The translations under genes and the position numbers were made by a program. The notes under the pieces were generated by a model that worked only from the letters and a program-made list of their open reading frames with translations, was not told the DNA's origin and searched no databases. A stretch of DNA of 64,000 nucleotides, taken from Mycobacterium paragordonae. Lineage in GTDB: Bacteria; Actinomycetota; Actinomycetes; Mycobacteriales; Mycobacteriaceae. The DNA lies in assembly GCF_003614435.1 (NCBI RefSeq), contig NZ_CP025546.1:5642001-5706000 (forward strand), given 5' to 3'. This document shows, in pieces, positions 34,746 through 43,107 of the stretch. Within the stretch, counting starts at the first letter, position 1; every line of letters starts with the position of its first letter.

Positions 34746-36054
34746 TGTCCTGTCTCGGGACATCGTTGACAGGTGTCCCGAGACATGGTTTACACCTCGT
34801 CCCGGTTTTCTGGGCTGTTTCCGCATTTCACGCCGCGTGGTTGGTAGTCGCGGGTGGGGTCGAGGGTGAGTTTGCGGATGAGGTGGCCGGTGCTGCGGTC
34901 CAGGACGCGGATGTCGAGGTCGTCGATGAGGACGGTGACTTTGGTGCCGGTGCGTCGTTTGCCGAGGCCGATGTGGTGTAGGCGGCTGTTGTGGCGCAGG
35001 GTGATGACGCCGGCGGCGTCGATGACGTCGGTTCGGATGCGGCAGTGGGCCGGGATGAGGTAGCCGCTCGGTGTGGCCTTGAGGCGGGCGTTGAACGCCT
35101 GTTGGGGGGTGGTTCTGTTGATCGCCCGGTGGGGGCGCTCGGTGTTGTAGTAATTGGTGAATTCGTCGAGTTGTTGTTGGAGTTGGGCCAGTGTGGTGGC
35201 GGGATGGGCTGTGAGCCATCGCTTTTGGGTTTGGTGGAAGCGCTCGACTTTGCCGCAGGTCTGGGGATGGTAGGGCCGGGAGTTGAGGTAGCGCACGCCT
35301 AGTTCGCCGAGGGTGATTTCTAGGGAGGTGCGTCCGCCGCGGCGGGGCGCGCCGGTGAAGATGGCGCCGTTGTCGGTGAGCACCGAGGCGGGTGTGCCCC
35401 AGCGGGTGAAGGCGGTGGTGAAGGTCGCGGTGACGTCGGGGCCGCTGATGGTGCGGCGGGCCACGCTGGCGATGTCTAGGCGGGAGTGGTCGTCGATGAT
35501 GTTGAGGATTTCCGCACCGCCGCCGTGAGCGAGGTGCCAGTGGGTGGTGTCAGCTTGCCAGCATTGGTTGGGTAGTTCTGCGGCAAAGCGTTTCCAGGAG
35601 GAGCGGGGGCGCTTGTGGGGTTGGGGTGTGATGAAGCCGCGGCGCTGCAGGATGCGCCAGATCGTGGAGATGGCAGGCACGTTGGTGATGGTGGGGTCGG
35701 TGGCCAGGTGAGAGGCGATGGTGTCGGCGCCGGCGTCGAGGCCACGTTTGGTCAGGGTCTTGCGCAGTCGCACGATGCGATCCTCGACATCGAGGGCGAC
35801 GGCGTGCGGGCTGTGGTGTGGCCGGCGTGAGTGGGGCAGGAAGGCGGCGTCACCTTCGGTGTCGTAGCGTTTGCACAGTTGTTGCACCCATTGCCGGGAG
35901 ACGTCGTAATCACGGGCGACATCGCTTTTGCTGCGACCTTCCAGGACCACGGCGGTGATCACGAGCTGCGCCTTCGACATGGCTGACCTCCTGGCTTGCC
36001 GAGGTGTCAACTATGTCGCGAGACAGCTGCCAACTATGTCCTGAAATCACACAC
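34746..36054 (-). mobile_element. IS481-family insertion sequence in tRNA-Arg 3' end
   Basis: The element is about 1.31 kb with imperfect terminal inverted repeats of about 50 bp. The left end begins TGTCCTGTCTCGGGACATCG, and the reversed right end reads TGTGTGATTTCAGGACATAG and continues to align through GTTGACACCTC. It carries a single DDE transposase and is bracketed by 15-bp direct repeats. IS481 elements make duplications of up to about this length, from memory. The tRNA remains intact because the insertion repeats its own target. Exact ends may be off by one base. Confidence 0.85.
34790..35980 (-). CDS. IS481-family DDE transposase
   Basis: A 396-residue transposase. The N-terminal helix-turn-helix (VVLEGRSKSDVARDYDVSRQWVQQLCKRY) binds the ends. 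The rve integrase core carries the DDE triad: Asp in CWQADTTHWHL, Asp in SVLTDNGAIF and Glu in CGKVERFHQTQKRW. The C-terminus has a Mu-type beta domain. The ATG at 35980 is set by AGGAGG 6 nt upstream; an earlier in-frame start lies inside the terminal repeat region. The frame is intact, so the element may still be active. Confidence 0.92.
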   Translation of the reverse strand: MSKAQLVITAVVLEGRSKSDVARDYDVSRQWVQQLCKRYDTEGDAAFLPHSRRPHHSPHAVALDVEDRIVRLRKTLTKRGLDAGADTIASHLATDPTITNVPAISTIWRILQRRGFITPQPHKRPRSSWKRFAAELPNQCWQADTTHWHLAHGGGAEILNIIDDHSRLDIASVARRTISGPDVTATFTTAFTRWGTPASVLTDNGAIFTGAPRRGGRTSLEITLGELGVRYLNSRPYHPQTCGKVERFHQTQKRWLTAHPATTLAQLQQQLDEFTNYYNTERPHRAINRTTPQQAFNARLKATPSGYLIPAHCRIRTDVIDAAGVITLRHNSRLHHIGLGKRRTGTKVTVLIDDLDIRVLDRSTGHLIRKLTLDPTRDYQPRGVKCGNSPENRDEV

Positions 36055-36069
36055 TGCCGGGGGCACCCT
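36055..36069 (+). repeat. 15-bp direct repeat, right copy
   Basis: This is an exact copy of 34731-34745 on the far flank of the IS481-family element. Confidence 0.8.
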
Positions 36070-36150
36070 GTGACCAGCACAAACGCGATACCTTGCAAAT
36101 TCGTGTGACCGCCGATCACCGCACGGGCGGCACCGCAACCAGAGATCGCC

Positions 36151-37149
36151 GTGGACAATACTCGGGTGAAGTCTGTTCCGGTCCGACGTGCGCTGGTCGG
36201 CGGTCTCGCGGGAGCGCTGATCCTGGCTGGGGGTTGGCGGGCCCGGGTGCTGCTCAGGACGAATCCGAACGGTGGCACCCCGGTGACTCTGCCCAACGGC
36301 TTGCGCGTCCGGCAATGGCAGAAGATCGAAACCGACTTCCTGTACGAAGAGACCTTCGGCAAGTACTCCGTGTATGCGAAGGGCAACTACATCGATTTTC
36401 AGCCCGGCGCGGTCATCGTGGACGCCGGCGCGAACGTCGGGATGTTCACGCTGTTCGCCGCCCACCGATGCCGCGGTGAGGCTGAAATCTTCGCCTTCGA
36501 ACCCATTCCGACGACCTTCTCCGTGTTGGCGGCGAACGCTGCTGCGGCCACTCGTGGCGACTACGCTGCCGCGATGGGCGCCCGACCCGGTGCGTCGTTG
36601 AAGATCCATGCGATCAACTGCGGCTTGTCCGCCACAAAGGAAGAGGTGATCTTCCAGCACCACCCACACTTCTCCTTGTGGAGCACGCAGGATGCTGACT
36701 TTGCGCACCAGCGATTGGATCGGTTCCTGGCAGATGTGGCGGGAATGATCCCACTCGCTCCTGCCGTCCTCAGCCGGGCAGTTGTGCGACCGTTCGTCGC
36801 ATGGATGGGCAGGACCAAGAAGGTGACGGCCACGCTGGTCCCGCTGTCGTCGATCATCGAGGAGTACCACCTCGATCGGATCGACATCCTGAAGGCCGAT
36901 GTCGAGGGCGCCGAAGTGGCGGTGCTGCAAGGAATTACACCCAACCAGTGGGATATCGTCCGTCAAGTGGTGACGGAGGTGGAGTACTTCGCCACCAAAG
37001 ATCTGGTCATCGAGATACTCGAAGCGCACGGGTTCACCACGCATTGGTACGCCAGTGAGCGCGAGCGCTACGGCGACGTGCGGAGCGAAGTGTGCATGGT
37101 CTACGCGTGGCGAGCGGAAGATCGCCGAACGCACCGGCCCACGACTTAA
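36151..37149 (+). CDS. FkbM-family methyltransferase with N-terminal membrane anchor
   Basis: A 332-residue protein. Residues about 12-35 (RRALVGGLAGALILAGG) look like a signal anchor. The FkbM methyltransferase domain follows: the SAM loop VIVDAGANVGMFTLFAAH near residue 90, EIFAFEPIPTTFSVL, and the C-terminal IDILKADVEGAEVAVLQGI. FkbM enzymes O-methylate sugars or polyketides, so a role in decorating a cell-envelope glycolipid is possible but unproven. The GTG start is tentative; GTG 36166 is an alternative. It lies just outside the IS481-family repeat, at the edge of an accessory region. Confidence 0.8.
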   Translation: MDNTRVKSVPVRRALVGGLAGALILAGGWRARVLLRTNPNGGTPVTLPNGLRVRQWQKIETDFLYEETFGKYSVYAKGNYIDFQPGAVIVDAGANVGMFTLFAAHRCRGEAEIFAFEPIPTTFSVLAANAAAATRGDYAAAMGARPGASLKIHAINCGLSATKEEVIFQHHPHFSLWSTQDADFAHQRLDRFLADVAGMIPLAPAVLSRAVVRPFVAWMGRTKKVTATLVPLSSIIEEYHLDRIDILKADVEGAEVAVLQGITPNQWDIVRQVVTEVEYFATKDLVIEILEAHGFTTHWYASERERYGDVRSEVCMVYAWRAEDRRTHRPTT

Positions 37150-37195
37150 TTTACTATTATAAGAAAATTGAGTCACCGGCCGGGAAGGCTTCACC

Positions 37196-38152
37196 ATGCC
37201 GCAGCGGTTTCCCTTCGCGGACTATCCCAAAGGGTGGTATCAGGTTGCCTACAGCCATGAGGTCGGCGAGGGCGACGTGGTCGGGCTGCGGTACTTCGGC
37301 AGGCAGCTCGTCTGCTACCGGGGCGACTCCGGCACCGCCTACGTCCTCGACGCCTACTGCCCGCATCTGGGCGCAGACATCGGCGTCGGCGGCTCGGTCC
37401 GCGGCGATTGCGTCGTATGCCCCTTCCACGGGTGGTCCTTCGACGGTGCCGGGAGCAACGTCGACATCCCGTATACCAAGCGGCCCAACGCAACTGCCAA
37501 ACTGCGCAGCTGGCCCACCACCGAACGCGCCGGCATCATCTTCGTCTGGCACTCTTCGCGCGGCGGCGAACCCGAGTGGGAGTTGCCCAAAATCCCGGAA
37601 AGCGACGATGCCGCCTTCGCTTTCTACGCCCCCGACCACGCACGGTGGCGATTCCGCTCGCACCCGCAGGAAGTCTTCGAAAACACCGTCGACATAGCCC
37701 ATTTCGCCACGGTGCACGGAGTCTCGGCGTTCGGCGCACTCGAAGTCGAACAGGACGGCCACCTGTTTCGCGCGATCGCCGAGGTCAACTTCGAGACACC
37801 GCGCGGGCCAGTGTCCGGTGCGGTGGACTCAGAACTGTTCGGGATGGGCGTCGACGTCGTGCGGCATCGCGGCCTCGGTCGTTCGTGCACCATCCTCACC
37901 GTCACCCCCATCGACGGCGAATACGTCGAAGCGCGTTACACGTTCTTTGTGGCCGTCGAACCCGAGACGGGCGAAATGACCAGGATGGGCGTGGGGTTCG
38001 CGCGCGACTTCTGCAAACAGATCGAGCAGGACATCCCCATCTGGGAGAACAAGATCTACCGCGACCGGCCGAAGCTGGCGCAGGGCGAAGCCGCGATCAT
38101 GGAATTCCGGAACTGGGCCCAGCTCTCATACGACGACACGGTGGCCCTTTAG
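37196..38152 (+). CDS. Rieske [2Fe-2S] non-haem iron oxygenase
   Basis: A 318-residue terminal oxygenase. The Rieske cluster ligands are C55-P-H57 and C75-P-F-H78 (CPHLGADIGVGGSVRGDCVVCPFHGW). The catalytic iron site is ENTVDIAHFATVH, with Asp166, His169 and His174 placed for the 2-His-1-carboxylate facial triad and its electron bridge. The GADIGVGGxVxGDCxxCPFHGW context resembles sterol-acting enzymes such as KshA and DAF-36/Neverland, so a steroid-like substrate is a reasonable guess. A reductase partner is needed; the ferredoxin reductase at 40205 is a candidate but pairs better with the desaturase. Confidence 0.85.
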   Translation: MPQRFPFADYPKGWYQVAYSHEVGEGDVVGLRYFGRQLVCYRGDSGTAYVLDAYCPHLGADIGVGGSVRGDCVVCPFHGWSFDGAGSNVDIPYTKRPNATAKLRSWPTTERAGIIFVWHSSRGGEPEWELPKIPESDDAAFAFYAPDHARWRFRSHPQEVFENTVDIAHFATVHGVSAFGALEVEQDGHLFRAIAEVNFETPRGPVSGAVDSELFGMGVDVVRHRGLGRSCTILTVTPIDGEYVEARYTFFVAVEPETGEMTRMGVGFARDFCKQIEQDIPIWENKIYRDRPKLAQGEAAIMEFRNWAQLSYDDTVAL

Positions 38153-38155
38153 CGA

Positions 38156-38914
38156 TCAGGCGTGGACCGACTCCGCGGCCGCATCCTCGGATTCGCGGCG
38201 ACCACGGCTGTGTACCAGGCAACCCGCCGCCACCGCCAGGCACGTCACGGCGGGAATCAGCAGCGCGTACCCGCCGAGCGGACCACCGACGAGCAACCCG
38301 ATCACCCCGCCGGTCAGGAAAAGCACGAACGTCACGGAGAGGACCGTGGCCTTCCACTTCTCCAGCCCGTGCTCGCGACTGCGGCCGATCATCAGTCCCA
38401 GGTCAGTGATGGTGCCGGTGAAGTGGGTAGTACGCACCGCCATGCCGCGGAAGCTCGACGTCAGCCCGTTCTGCATGCCGAGCGCCGTCGCCGCGCAGAC
38501 CGCCTGCACGATCGGTTGGTCCAGACCGAGAGTGTCCAGCAGCGCCCTGACCGGAGTGTCCTCTAGACCGGCGGCGGCCAGACCGAGCAACGTCGCCTCG
38601 AAGATCAGCAACGCGGCATGACGCGGGCCGGCCTGCGCCCGGGTCGGGGCGAGCACCGCTCCCGCGATCGCCGCCCCCAACAGGAACCCGAAGATGATGG
38701 CGGCGAGCAGATGCCCTTCGTACAGCCAAGGGTTCGCCGTGTTCATACCCAGCTGCGTCGTGGCCGCGGTCACATTCGCGACCGGAAACGCCAGCAACAA
38801 GATGGCGACGGCGTTCACGAAACCCGCCGTGAGGGCGAGCACGGCACTGTAACCGAGGACGACCCAGCGCGGAAGCGGGCCGCCTTCCTGGGCAGGTTGC
38901 ATCCACCACTGCAT
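38156..38914 (-). CDS. DUF1275 (YoaK-like) membrane protein
   Basis: A 252-residue membrane protein with about six to seven helices (for example WVVLGYSAVLALTAGFVNAVAILLL and LLAAIIFGFLLGAAIAGAVL). The central GMQNGLTSSFRGMAVRTTHFTGTITDLGLMIG is the DUF1275 signature. Function is unknown; transport is suspected. The ATG at 38914 is chosen because TATCTT lies 6 nt upstream (leaderless). It converges on the Rieske gene, 3 nt away, and is downstream of the desaturase on the same strand. Confidence 0.8.
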   Translation of the reverse strand: MQWWMQPAQEGGPLPRWVVLGYSAVLALTAGFVNAVAILLLAFPVANVTAATTQLGMNTANPWLYEGHLLAAIIFGFLLGAAIAGAVLAPTRAQAGPRHAALLIFEATLLGLAAAGLEDTPVRALLDTLGLDQPIVQAVCAATALGMQNGLTSSFRGMAVRTTHFTGTITDLGLMIGRSREHGLEKWKATVLSVTFVLFLTGGVIGLLVGGPLGGYALLIPAVTCLAVAAGCLVHSRGRRESEDAAAESVHA

Positions 38915-39034
38915 TGCCGCAAGATACCCACATTGGTTGGTATCTAATCGTTTTCGGTCGACCAACCTTCGGTAAACGGCTCGTTGCGGAATATCAGAAT
39001 TTGGCCTGAATTAATCGACGCGGGAATGTCCGGG

Positions 39035-40195
39035 TCAGGCGGCTTGCGCTTCCCGACGCGGCCTGGCGAAGATCACCTCGCGGAGCGCCGAGGGCTGGAT
39101 GGCTCCCGACGCTTTGCGCCCGAAGTCGTTGGGCAGCGACAGCCGGAAGACCTTCTTCCAGGCCGAGGCGACCTGACGGGGCAGTGAGCCAGTGGTGTAT
39201 GTCAAGCCGTACCGCTCGAACAACTCCTGCACCTTCGGTGCGATTTCCTGGTACCGGTTGCTGGGCAGATCCGGGTACAAGTGGTGCTCGATCTGGAAAG
39301 AAAGATTGCCAGTCATGAAGTGCAGGAACGCATTTCCGGAAATGTTCGCGGAGCCGAGCATCTGCCGCAGGTACCACTGACCGCGAGTTTCGCCCTCGAT
39401 CGAGGTCTTCTCGTAGGTCTGTACGCCTTCGGGGAAGTGACCACACATGATCACCGAATGGGTCCACAGATTCCGGACGAGATTTGCGGTGAGGTTGGCG
39501 GTCACCGTAGTGACGGCCGAGGGACCCGACAGCAGGGGGTGCAGCACGTAGTCGCGCGTCACGTGCCTGCGCACCTTGGCCAGTACCTTCTTGCCCTGCC
39601 GCCGGAATTCTTCTTTGTCGCTCCGGCCCTGCAGGTACTTACCGATTTCGAGATCGTATGCCGCGATTCCGTACTGGAATAGGCAGGCGTTGATGAAATT
39701 CCACAACGGCTGCGCCAGATAAAACGGCTTCCAGCGCTGGTCCTCGTCGACCCGCATGATCCCGTAACCCAGATCATGGTCCTTACCAAGGACATTGGTG
39801 TACGTGTGGTGGACCTCGTTGTGCGAGTGCTTCCACATTTCCGACGGTGAAGCGTTGTCCCATTCCCAGGTGGTGGAGTGGATCTTCGGGTCGCGCATCC
39901 AGTCCCACTGCCCGTGCATGACGTTGTGCCCGATTTCCATGTTCTCGACGATCTTCGAGATCGACAGTCCCACAGTGCCTATCAGCCAAGCGGGCGGGAA
40001 CAGCGAGAACAGCAGCACCGCGCGACTGGCCAGCTCCAGGCGACGCTGGCCGTCGATCACGCTGCGGATGTATGCGGCGTCGCGCTCGCCGCGGCCGGCC
40101 AGCACATTCTCGCGGATGACGTCGAGTTCGCGGCCCAGGTTCTCGATGTCCTCGTCGGACAGGTGGGCGGCCGGATTCGATTGGGTGGCAGTCAT
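39035..40195 (-). CDS. membrane acyl-CoA/fatty-acid desaturase, DesA3-like
   Basis: A 386-residue membrane desaturase. All three His boxes are present: H90NVMH94, H123SHNEVHH130 and QIEHHLYP near residue 320. Hydrophobic helices lie at about 58-82 and 150-180. It introduces a double bond into an acyl-CoA, typically stearoyl-CoA to oleoyl-CoA, using electrons from a reductase. The gene encoding an Rv3230c-like reductase ends 9 nt upstream, so the pair mirrors the DesA3/Rv3230c system at another locus. An intact GTAYxGCT-like regulatory site was not recognised. Confidence 0.85.
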   Translation of the reverse strand: MTATQSNPAAHLSDEDIENLGRELDVIRENVLAGRGERDAAYIRSVIDGQRRLELASRAVLLFSLFPPAWLIGTVGLSISKIVENMEIGHNVMHGQWDWMRDPKIHSTTWEWDNASPSEMWKHSHNEVHHTYTNVLGKDHDLGYGIMRVDEDQRWKPFYLAQPLWNFINACLFQYGIAAYDLEIGKYLQGRSDKEEFRRQGKKVLAKVRRHVTRDYVLHPLLSGPSAVTTVTANLTANLVRNLWTHSVIMCGHFPEGVQTYEKTSIEGETRGQWYLRQMLGSANISGNAFLHFMTGNLSFQIEHHLYPDLPSNRYQEIAPKVQELFERYGLTYTTGSLPRQVASAWKKVFRLSLPNDFGRKASGAIQPSALREVIFARPRREAQAA

Positions 40196-40204
40196 TTCAG
40201 CTCC

Positions 40205-41302
40205 TCAGAGGTCTAGCTCGCAGGCACCTGCGGCCGCGGACACACAGGTTTGGATTTGTACGTTGTCGCCCGGGTTGGCGGTGGTGACCTCGCCGTTGCG
40301 CAGGTCGCGCACCGCGCCCTGACGCAGGGGAACCACGCACCCGAAGCAGACGCCCATCCGGCAACCCGACGGCATCAACACCCCGGCGGACTCTCCGGTG
40401 TCCAGCAGCGTCTGGGATCCGTCGGCTTCCACGACGCTGCCGCTCTTGGCGAACGTCACGGTGCCGCCTTCGCCGGCGGTGATGACGACGGGGCGGAAGC
40501 GTTCGATATGCAGCCGGTCGGTGATACCTTCTGCGTCCCAGCGCTGTTCGATCGCGTCGAGCAGACCCGCCGGACCGCATGCCCACGTTTCGCGCCCGGC
40601 GAAGTCTGGGACCAGATCAGCCAACCGCGCCACGTCGAGCATTCCGTCGGTGTCAGTGTGCCTTTCCACCAACCGAATTCGGCCCTCCCGGGCCAGCATG
40701 CGCAGTTCCCAGCCGAAGATGACGTCGTCCGCGGAGGGCGCGGAGTGCACGACCACGATGTCCGCGGCCGCTCCGAGGCTCGCCATGTTGCGCAACATCC
40801 CCATCACCGGGGTGATGCCGCTGCCGGCCGTGAGGAACAGGATCTTCGCCGGCACCTGATTGCCGAGGGTGAACTCACCCGCGGCCTGATCCAGCTGAAG
40901 CACCGTCCCGACGGTGGCGCGGCGCACCAGATGGTTGCTGACCACGCCGTCGGGAATCGCCTTCACGGTGACCGCGATACAACCGTCTCGCCGCTGGGTC
41001 TTGGAGGTCAGCGAGTAGGCCCGCCACTGACGGACACCGTCCACGTCCACGCCGATGCGCACATACTGTCCGGGCACATGCGAGCGCCAGCCCCGCCCGG
41101 GCCGGATCACGACGGTAGCGGCGTCGCGGGTCTCGGGGTGAATTGCGACGATGCGCCCGCGGAGGTCGGCACCGGATCGAAGCGGATCGATGACGTCCAG
41201 GTAGTCGTTGGGGACCAACGGCGTCGTAACCCGCTCGGCAAACTTCAGCACGCGCTCGCGCAGTGCGCCGACGACGTTGGGTCGGGTGGCCAAGGTTGTC
41301 AT
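40205..41302 (-). CDS. ferredoxin-type oxidoreductase, desaturase electron donor (Rv3230c-like)
   Basis: A 365-residue single-chain reductase. The FAD domain has RAYSLTS near residue 115, the NAD(P) domain has LTAGSGITPVMGML near 185 and CGPAGLL near 265. A C-terminal plant-type [2Fe-2S] domain carries GCRMGVCFGC plus a distal Cys in IQTCVS. It passes electrons from NAD(P)H to the desaturase encoded 9 nt downstream. It starts at 41302, divergent from the PucR regulator across 84 bp, which suggests control by that regulator. Confidence 0.88.
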   Translation of the reverse strand: MTTLATRPNVVGALRERVLKFAERVTTPLVPNDYLDVIDPLRSGADLRGRIVAIHPETRDAATVVIRPGRGWRSHVPGQYVRIGVDVDGVRQWRAYSLTSKTQRRDGCIAVTVKAIPDGVVSNHLVRRATVGTVLQLDQAAGEFTLGNQVPAKILFLTAGSGITPVMGMLRNMASLGAAADIVVVHSAPSADDVIFGWELRMLAREGRIRLVERHTDTDGMLDVARLADLVPDFAGRETWACGPAGLLDAIEQRWDAEGITDRLHIERFRPVVITAGEGGTVTFAKSGSVVEADGSQTLLDTGESAGVLMPSGCRMGVCFGCVVPLRQGAVRDLRNGEVTTANPGDNVQIQTCVSAAAGACELDL

Positions 41303-41386
41303 GACTCCATCGTCGTTGTCACCGGATGTAAAGTCTTGACTCGACAGCGTAGTTTTCTGGGCATTAATTGTTCGAAAGGGATAAAT

Positions 41387-42589
41387 TTGGCGGATTCGTC
41401 ACTTCGACTTAGCGGTCTACAGCTGGACGAACCCGTGGTCAGGGCGCTGGAGTCCATCCTTCCGGGGATGGCCGAGCGAACAGTGACCGCGATCACCGTG
41501 GCGGTACCGAGCTACGCCGACGCGTTCAGTGGGCGGATGGGCCAGATCATCGAGAACGCGGTGCAGACGTCGCTGGGCATCTTCCTGCGGCTGGCGACCC
41601 GGCCCGAAGGCACCGACGCCGGGACGTCGCTGCTGCAGGCCGTCGACGGTGCCTACGAACTCGGGCGTGGCGAGGCACGTCAGGGCCGGACGATCGACGC
41701 TTTGCTGGCGGCTTTCCGGGTGGGCGCGCAGGTCGCGTGGCAGGAGTTGTCGGCGACCGCCGTCGCAGCCGGGCTTCCGGCGTCCACCATCGCACGGTTC
41801 GCCGAGTTGGTCTTCGCCTACATCGACGAGCTGTCGGCATCCAGCGTGTCCGGCCACGCCGACGAACTCGCCACCACCGGACGGGTCCGGCAGCGCTACC
41901 TCGACCGGTTGAGCCAGGACCTGCTGGCCGGAGAGACCGCGGCAACCCTGACCGCCGCCGCCGAGCAGGCCGGCTGGCAGCCACCCGACACGCTGACCGC
42001 GGTATTGGTGCCGTTGGCGCAAACCCGCGGGCTGGCAGCACAATTCGGTCAATCCACCCTGCAGTTGGCCGAAGATCTACCCGGAGTGGATGCGTCGGAG
42101 GCGCTTGCCGTTCTTCTGGTCCCGGACATGGCCGGCACGGCGCGGCGTCAGTTGTTGTCGGCTCTGGGCGCCAGAAAGGCGTTGGTGGGTCCGGCCCGGC
42201 CGTGGATGGACGTCCGCTCGTCCTACTATCGCGCCCTGCGCGCCCGGGAACTGTCGCAGGCGAGCGGCTCCAGCGCCGTCGACACCGATGACCACCTGGT
42301 CGAACTCGTGCTCGGCGCCGATCTCGAAGCGGCCGCCGACCTGCGCGCCCGGGTGTTGGCGCCGCTGTCCGGCCTGCCACCCAACACTGCCGACCGGCTC
42401 ACCGAAACCTTGCGGTCCTGGGTGCTGCACCAGGGCCGGCGTGACGCAGTGGCAGCCGATCTCTTCATTCACGCCCAGACAGTCCGCTACCGGATGAGTC
42501 AACTGCGCGAGCTGTTCGGCGACCGACTCGGCGAGCCCAGAACCGTACTGGAACTGACCGTCGCGCTGGGCCTCGAGTCGAACGACTGA
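41387..42589 (+). CDS. PucR/CdaR-family transcriptional regulator
   Basis: A 400-residue regulator. The N-terminal part contains a helical domain (AFSGRMGQIIENAVQTSLGIFLRL). The C-terminus holds the PucR helix-turn-helix (DLFIHAQTVRYRMSQLRELFG, near residue 365). The TTG at 41387 is decided by GAAAGGG 6 nt upstream; the open frame continues upstream without a ribosome site. It is divergent from the reductase-desaturase operon and is probably its regulator, by analogy with other mycobacterial redox loci. Confidence 0.8.
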   Translation: MADSSLRLSGLQLDEPVVRALESILPGMAERTVTAITVAVPSYADAFSGRMGQIIENAVQTSLGIFLRLATRPEGTDAGTSLLQAVDGAYELGRGEARQGRTIDALLAAFRVGAQVAWQELSATAVAAGLPASTIARFAELVFAYIDELSASSVSGHADELATTGRVRQRYLDRLSQDLLAGETAATLTAAAEQAGWQPPDTLTAVLVPLAQTRGLAAQFGQSTLQLAEDLPGVDASEALAVLLVPDMAGTARRQLLSALGARKALVGPARPWMDVRSSYYRALRARELSQASGSSAVDTDDHLVELVLGADLEAAADLRARVLAPLSGLPPNTADRLTETLRSWVLHQGRRDAVAADLFIHAQTVRYRMSQLRELFGDRLGEPRTVLELTVALGLESND

Positions 42590-42636
42590 CCTCATCGGGC
42601 CCAGGCTTGCCCCGGCCCGCCAGTGCGATTATGGTG

Positions 42637-42651
42637 ATCCGTAATACGGAT
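42637..42651. promoter_or_regulatory. operator-like palindrome 1 (ATCCGTAATACGGAT)
   Basis: A near-perfect 15-bp inverted repeat (ATCCGTA-A-TACGGAT) lies 41 bp before the small secreted-like gene. A second similar site is centred 22 bp downstream. Confidence 0.6.
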
Positions 42652-42658
42652 TTTCGAG

Positions 42659-42673
42659 ATTCGTATTGCGAAT
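42659..42673. promoter_or_regulatory. operator-like palindrome 2 (ATTCGTATTGCGAAT)
   Basis: A 15-bp inverted repeat related to site 1 (pattern AT(C/T)CGTA-N-T(A/G)CG(G/A)AT). The centres are 22 bp apart, about two helical turns, so both lie on the same DNA face. The site ends 18 bp before the ATG. Confidence 0.6.
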
Positions 42674-42691
42674 CAACTAAGGAGAAGTGCC

Positions 42692-42922
42692 ATGGCAAGT
42701 TCCACGACCAAATACGTCGGCATCTACACCGCCTTCGCGGCGACCGCCGTAGCGCTGACGGCCACGCTGGGCGTCGACTCGGGAAGCCAGCAGGCGACCT
42801 CCATGAACGACACCACGTCGGCCCCCACCACCACCCCCACCCCGCTGACGACGCTCGCTCCGCCGTCGACCCTGGACGCTCCCCCGGCCCTGTCCGCTCC
42901 GCCGGCCCCGCCGCTCCCCTGA
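42692..42922 (+). CDS. small Pro/Thr-rich secreted or anchored protein
   Basis: A 76-residue protein of unknown function. Residues 8-28 (YVGIYTAFAATAVALTATLGV) could be a signal peptide or anchor. The rest is Ser/Thr/Pro/Ala-rich (TSAPTTTPTPLTTLAPPST...PPAPPLP), like O-mannosylated mycobacterial exported proteins. AAGGAGAAG lies 5 nt before the ATG. Two tandem palindromes upstream suggest tight control by a dedicated repressor. No homologue recognised. Confidence 0.65.
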   Translation: MASSTTKYVGIYTAFAATAVALTATLGVDSGSQQATSMNDTTSAPTTTPTPLTTLAPPSTLDAPPALSAPPAPPLP

Positions 42923-43107
42923 CCGCGCCCCGCACCGACAGTCGATTTCTTCAAAAACATCGCGGTCAAACTTGAACCGTTAGGTCACCAAAGCAGTAAC
43001 CTGCAGCTAGCACGTGCCGGACCCGGGAAGTGGCCATCACCACAGTGGTATCCAATCCCCCTCAGGCACAGGCGCTTCGGTTCGGCCATCGGTCAAAGGA
43101 GACGCGG

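Noticed and set aside
40250-41386. Upstream extension of the PucR gene to 779 codons
   Set aside because: The extension is antisense to the reductase gene; TTG 41387 has a ribosome site.
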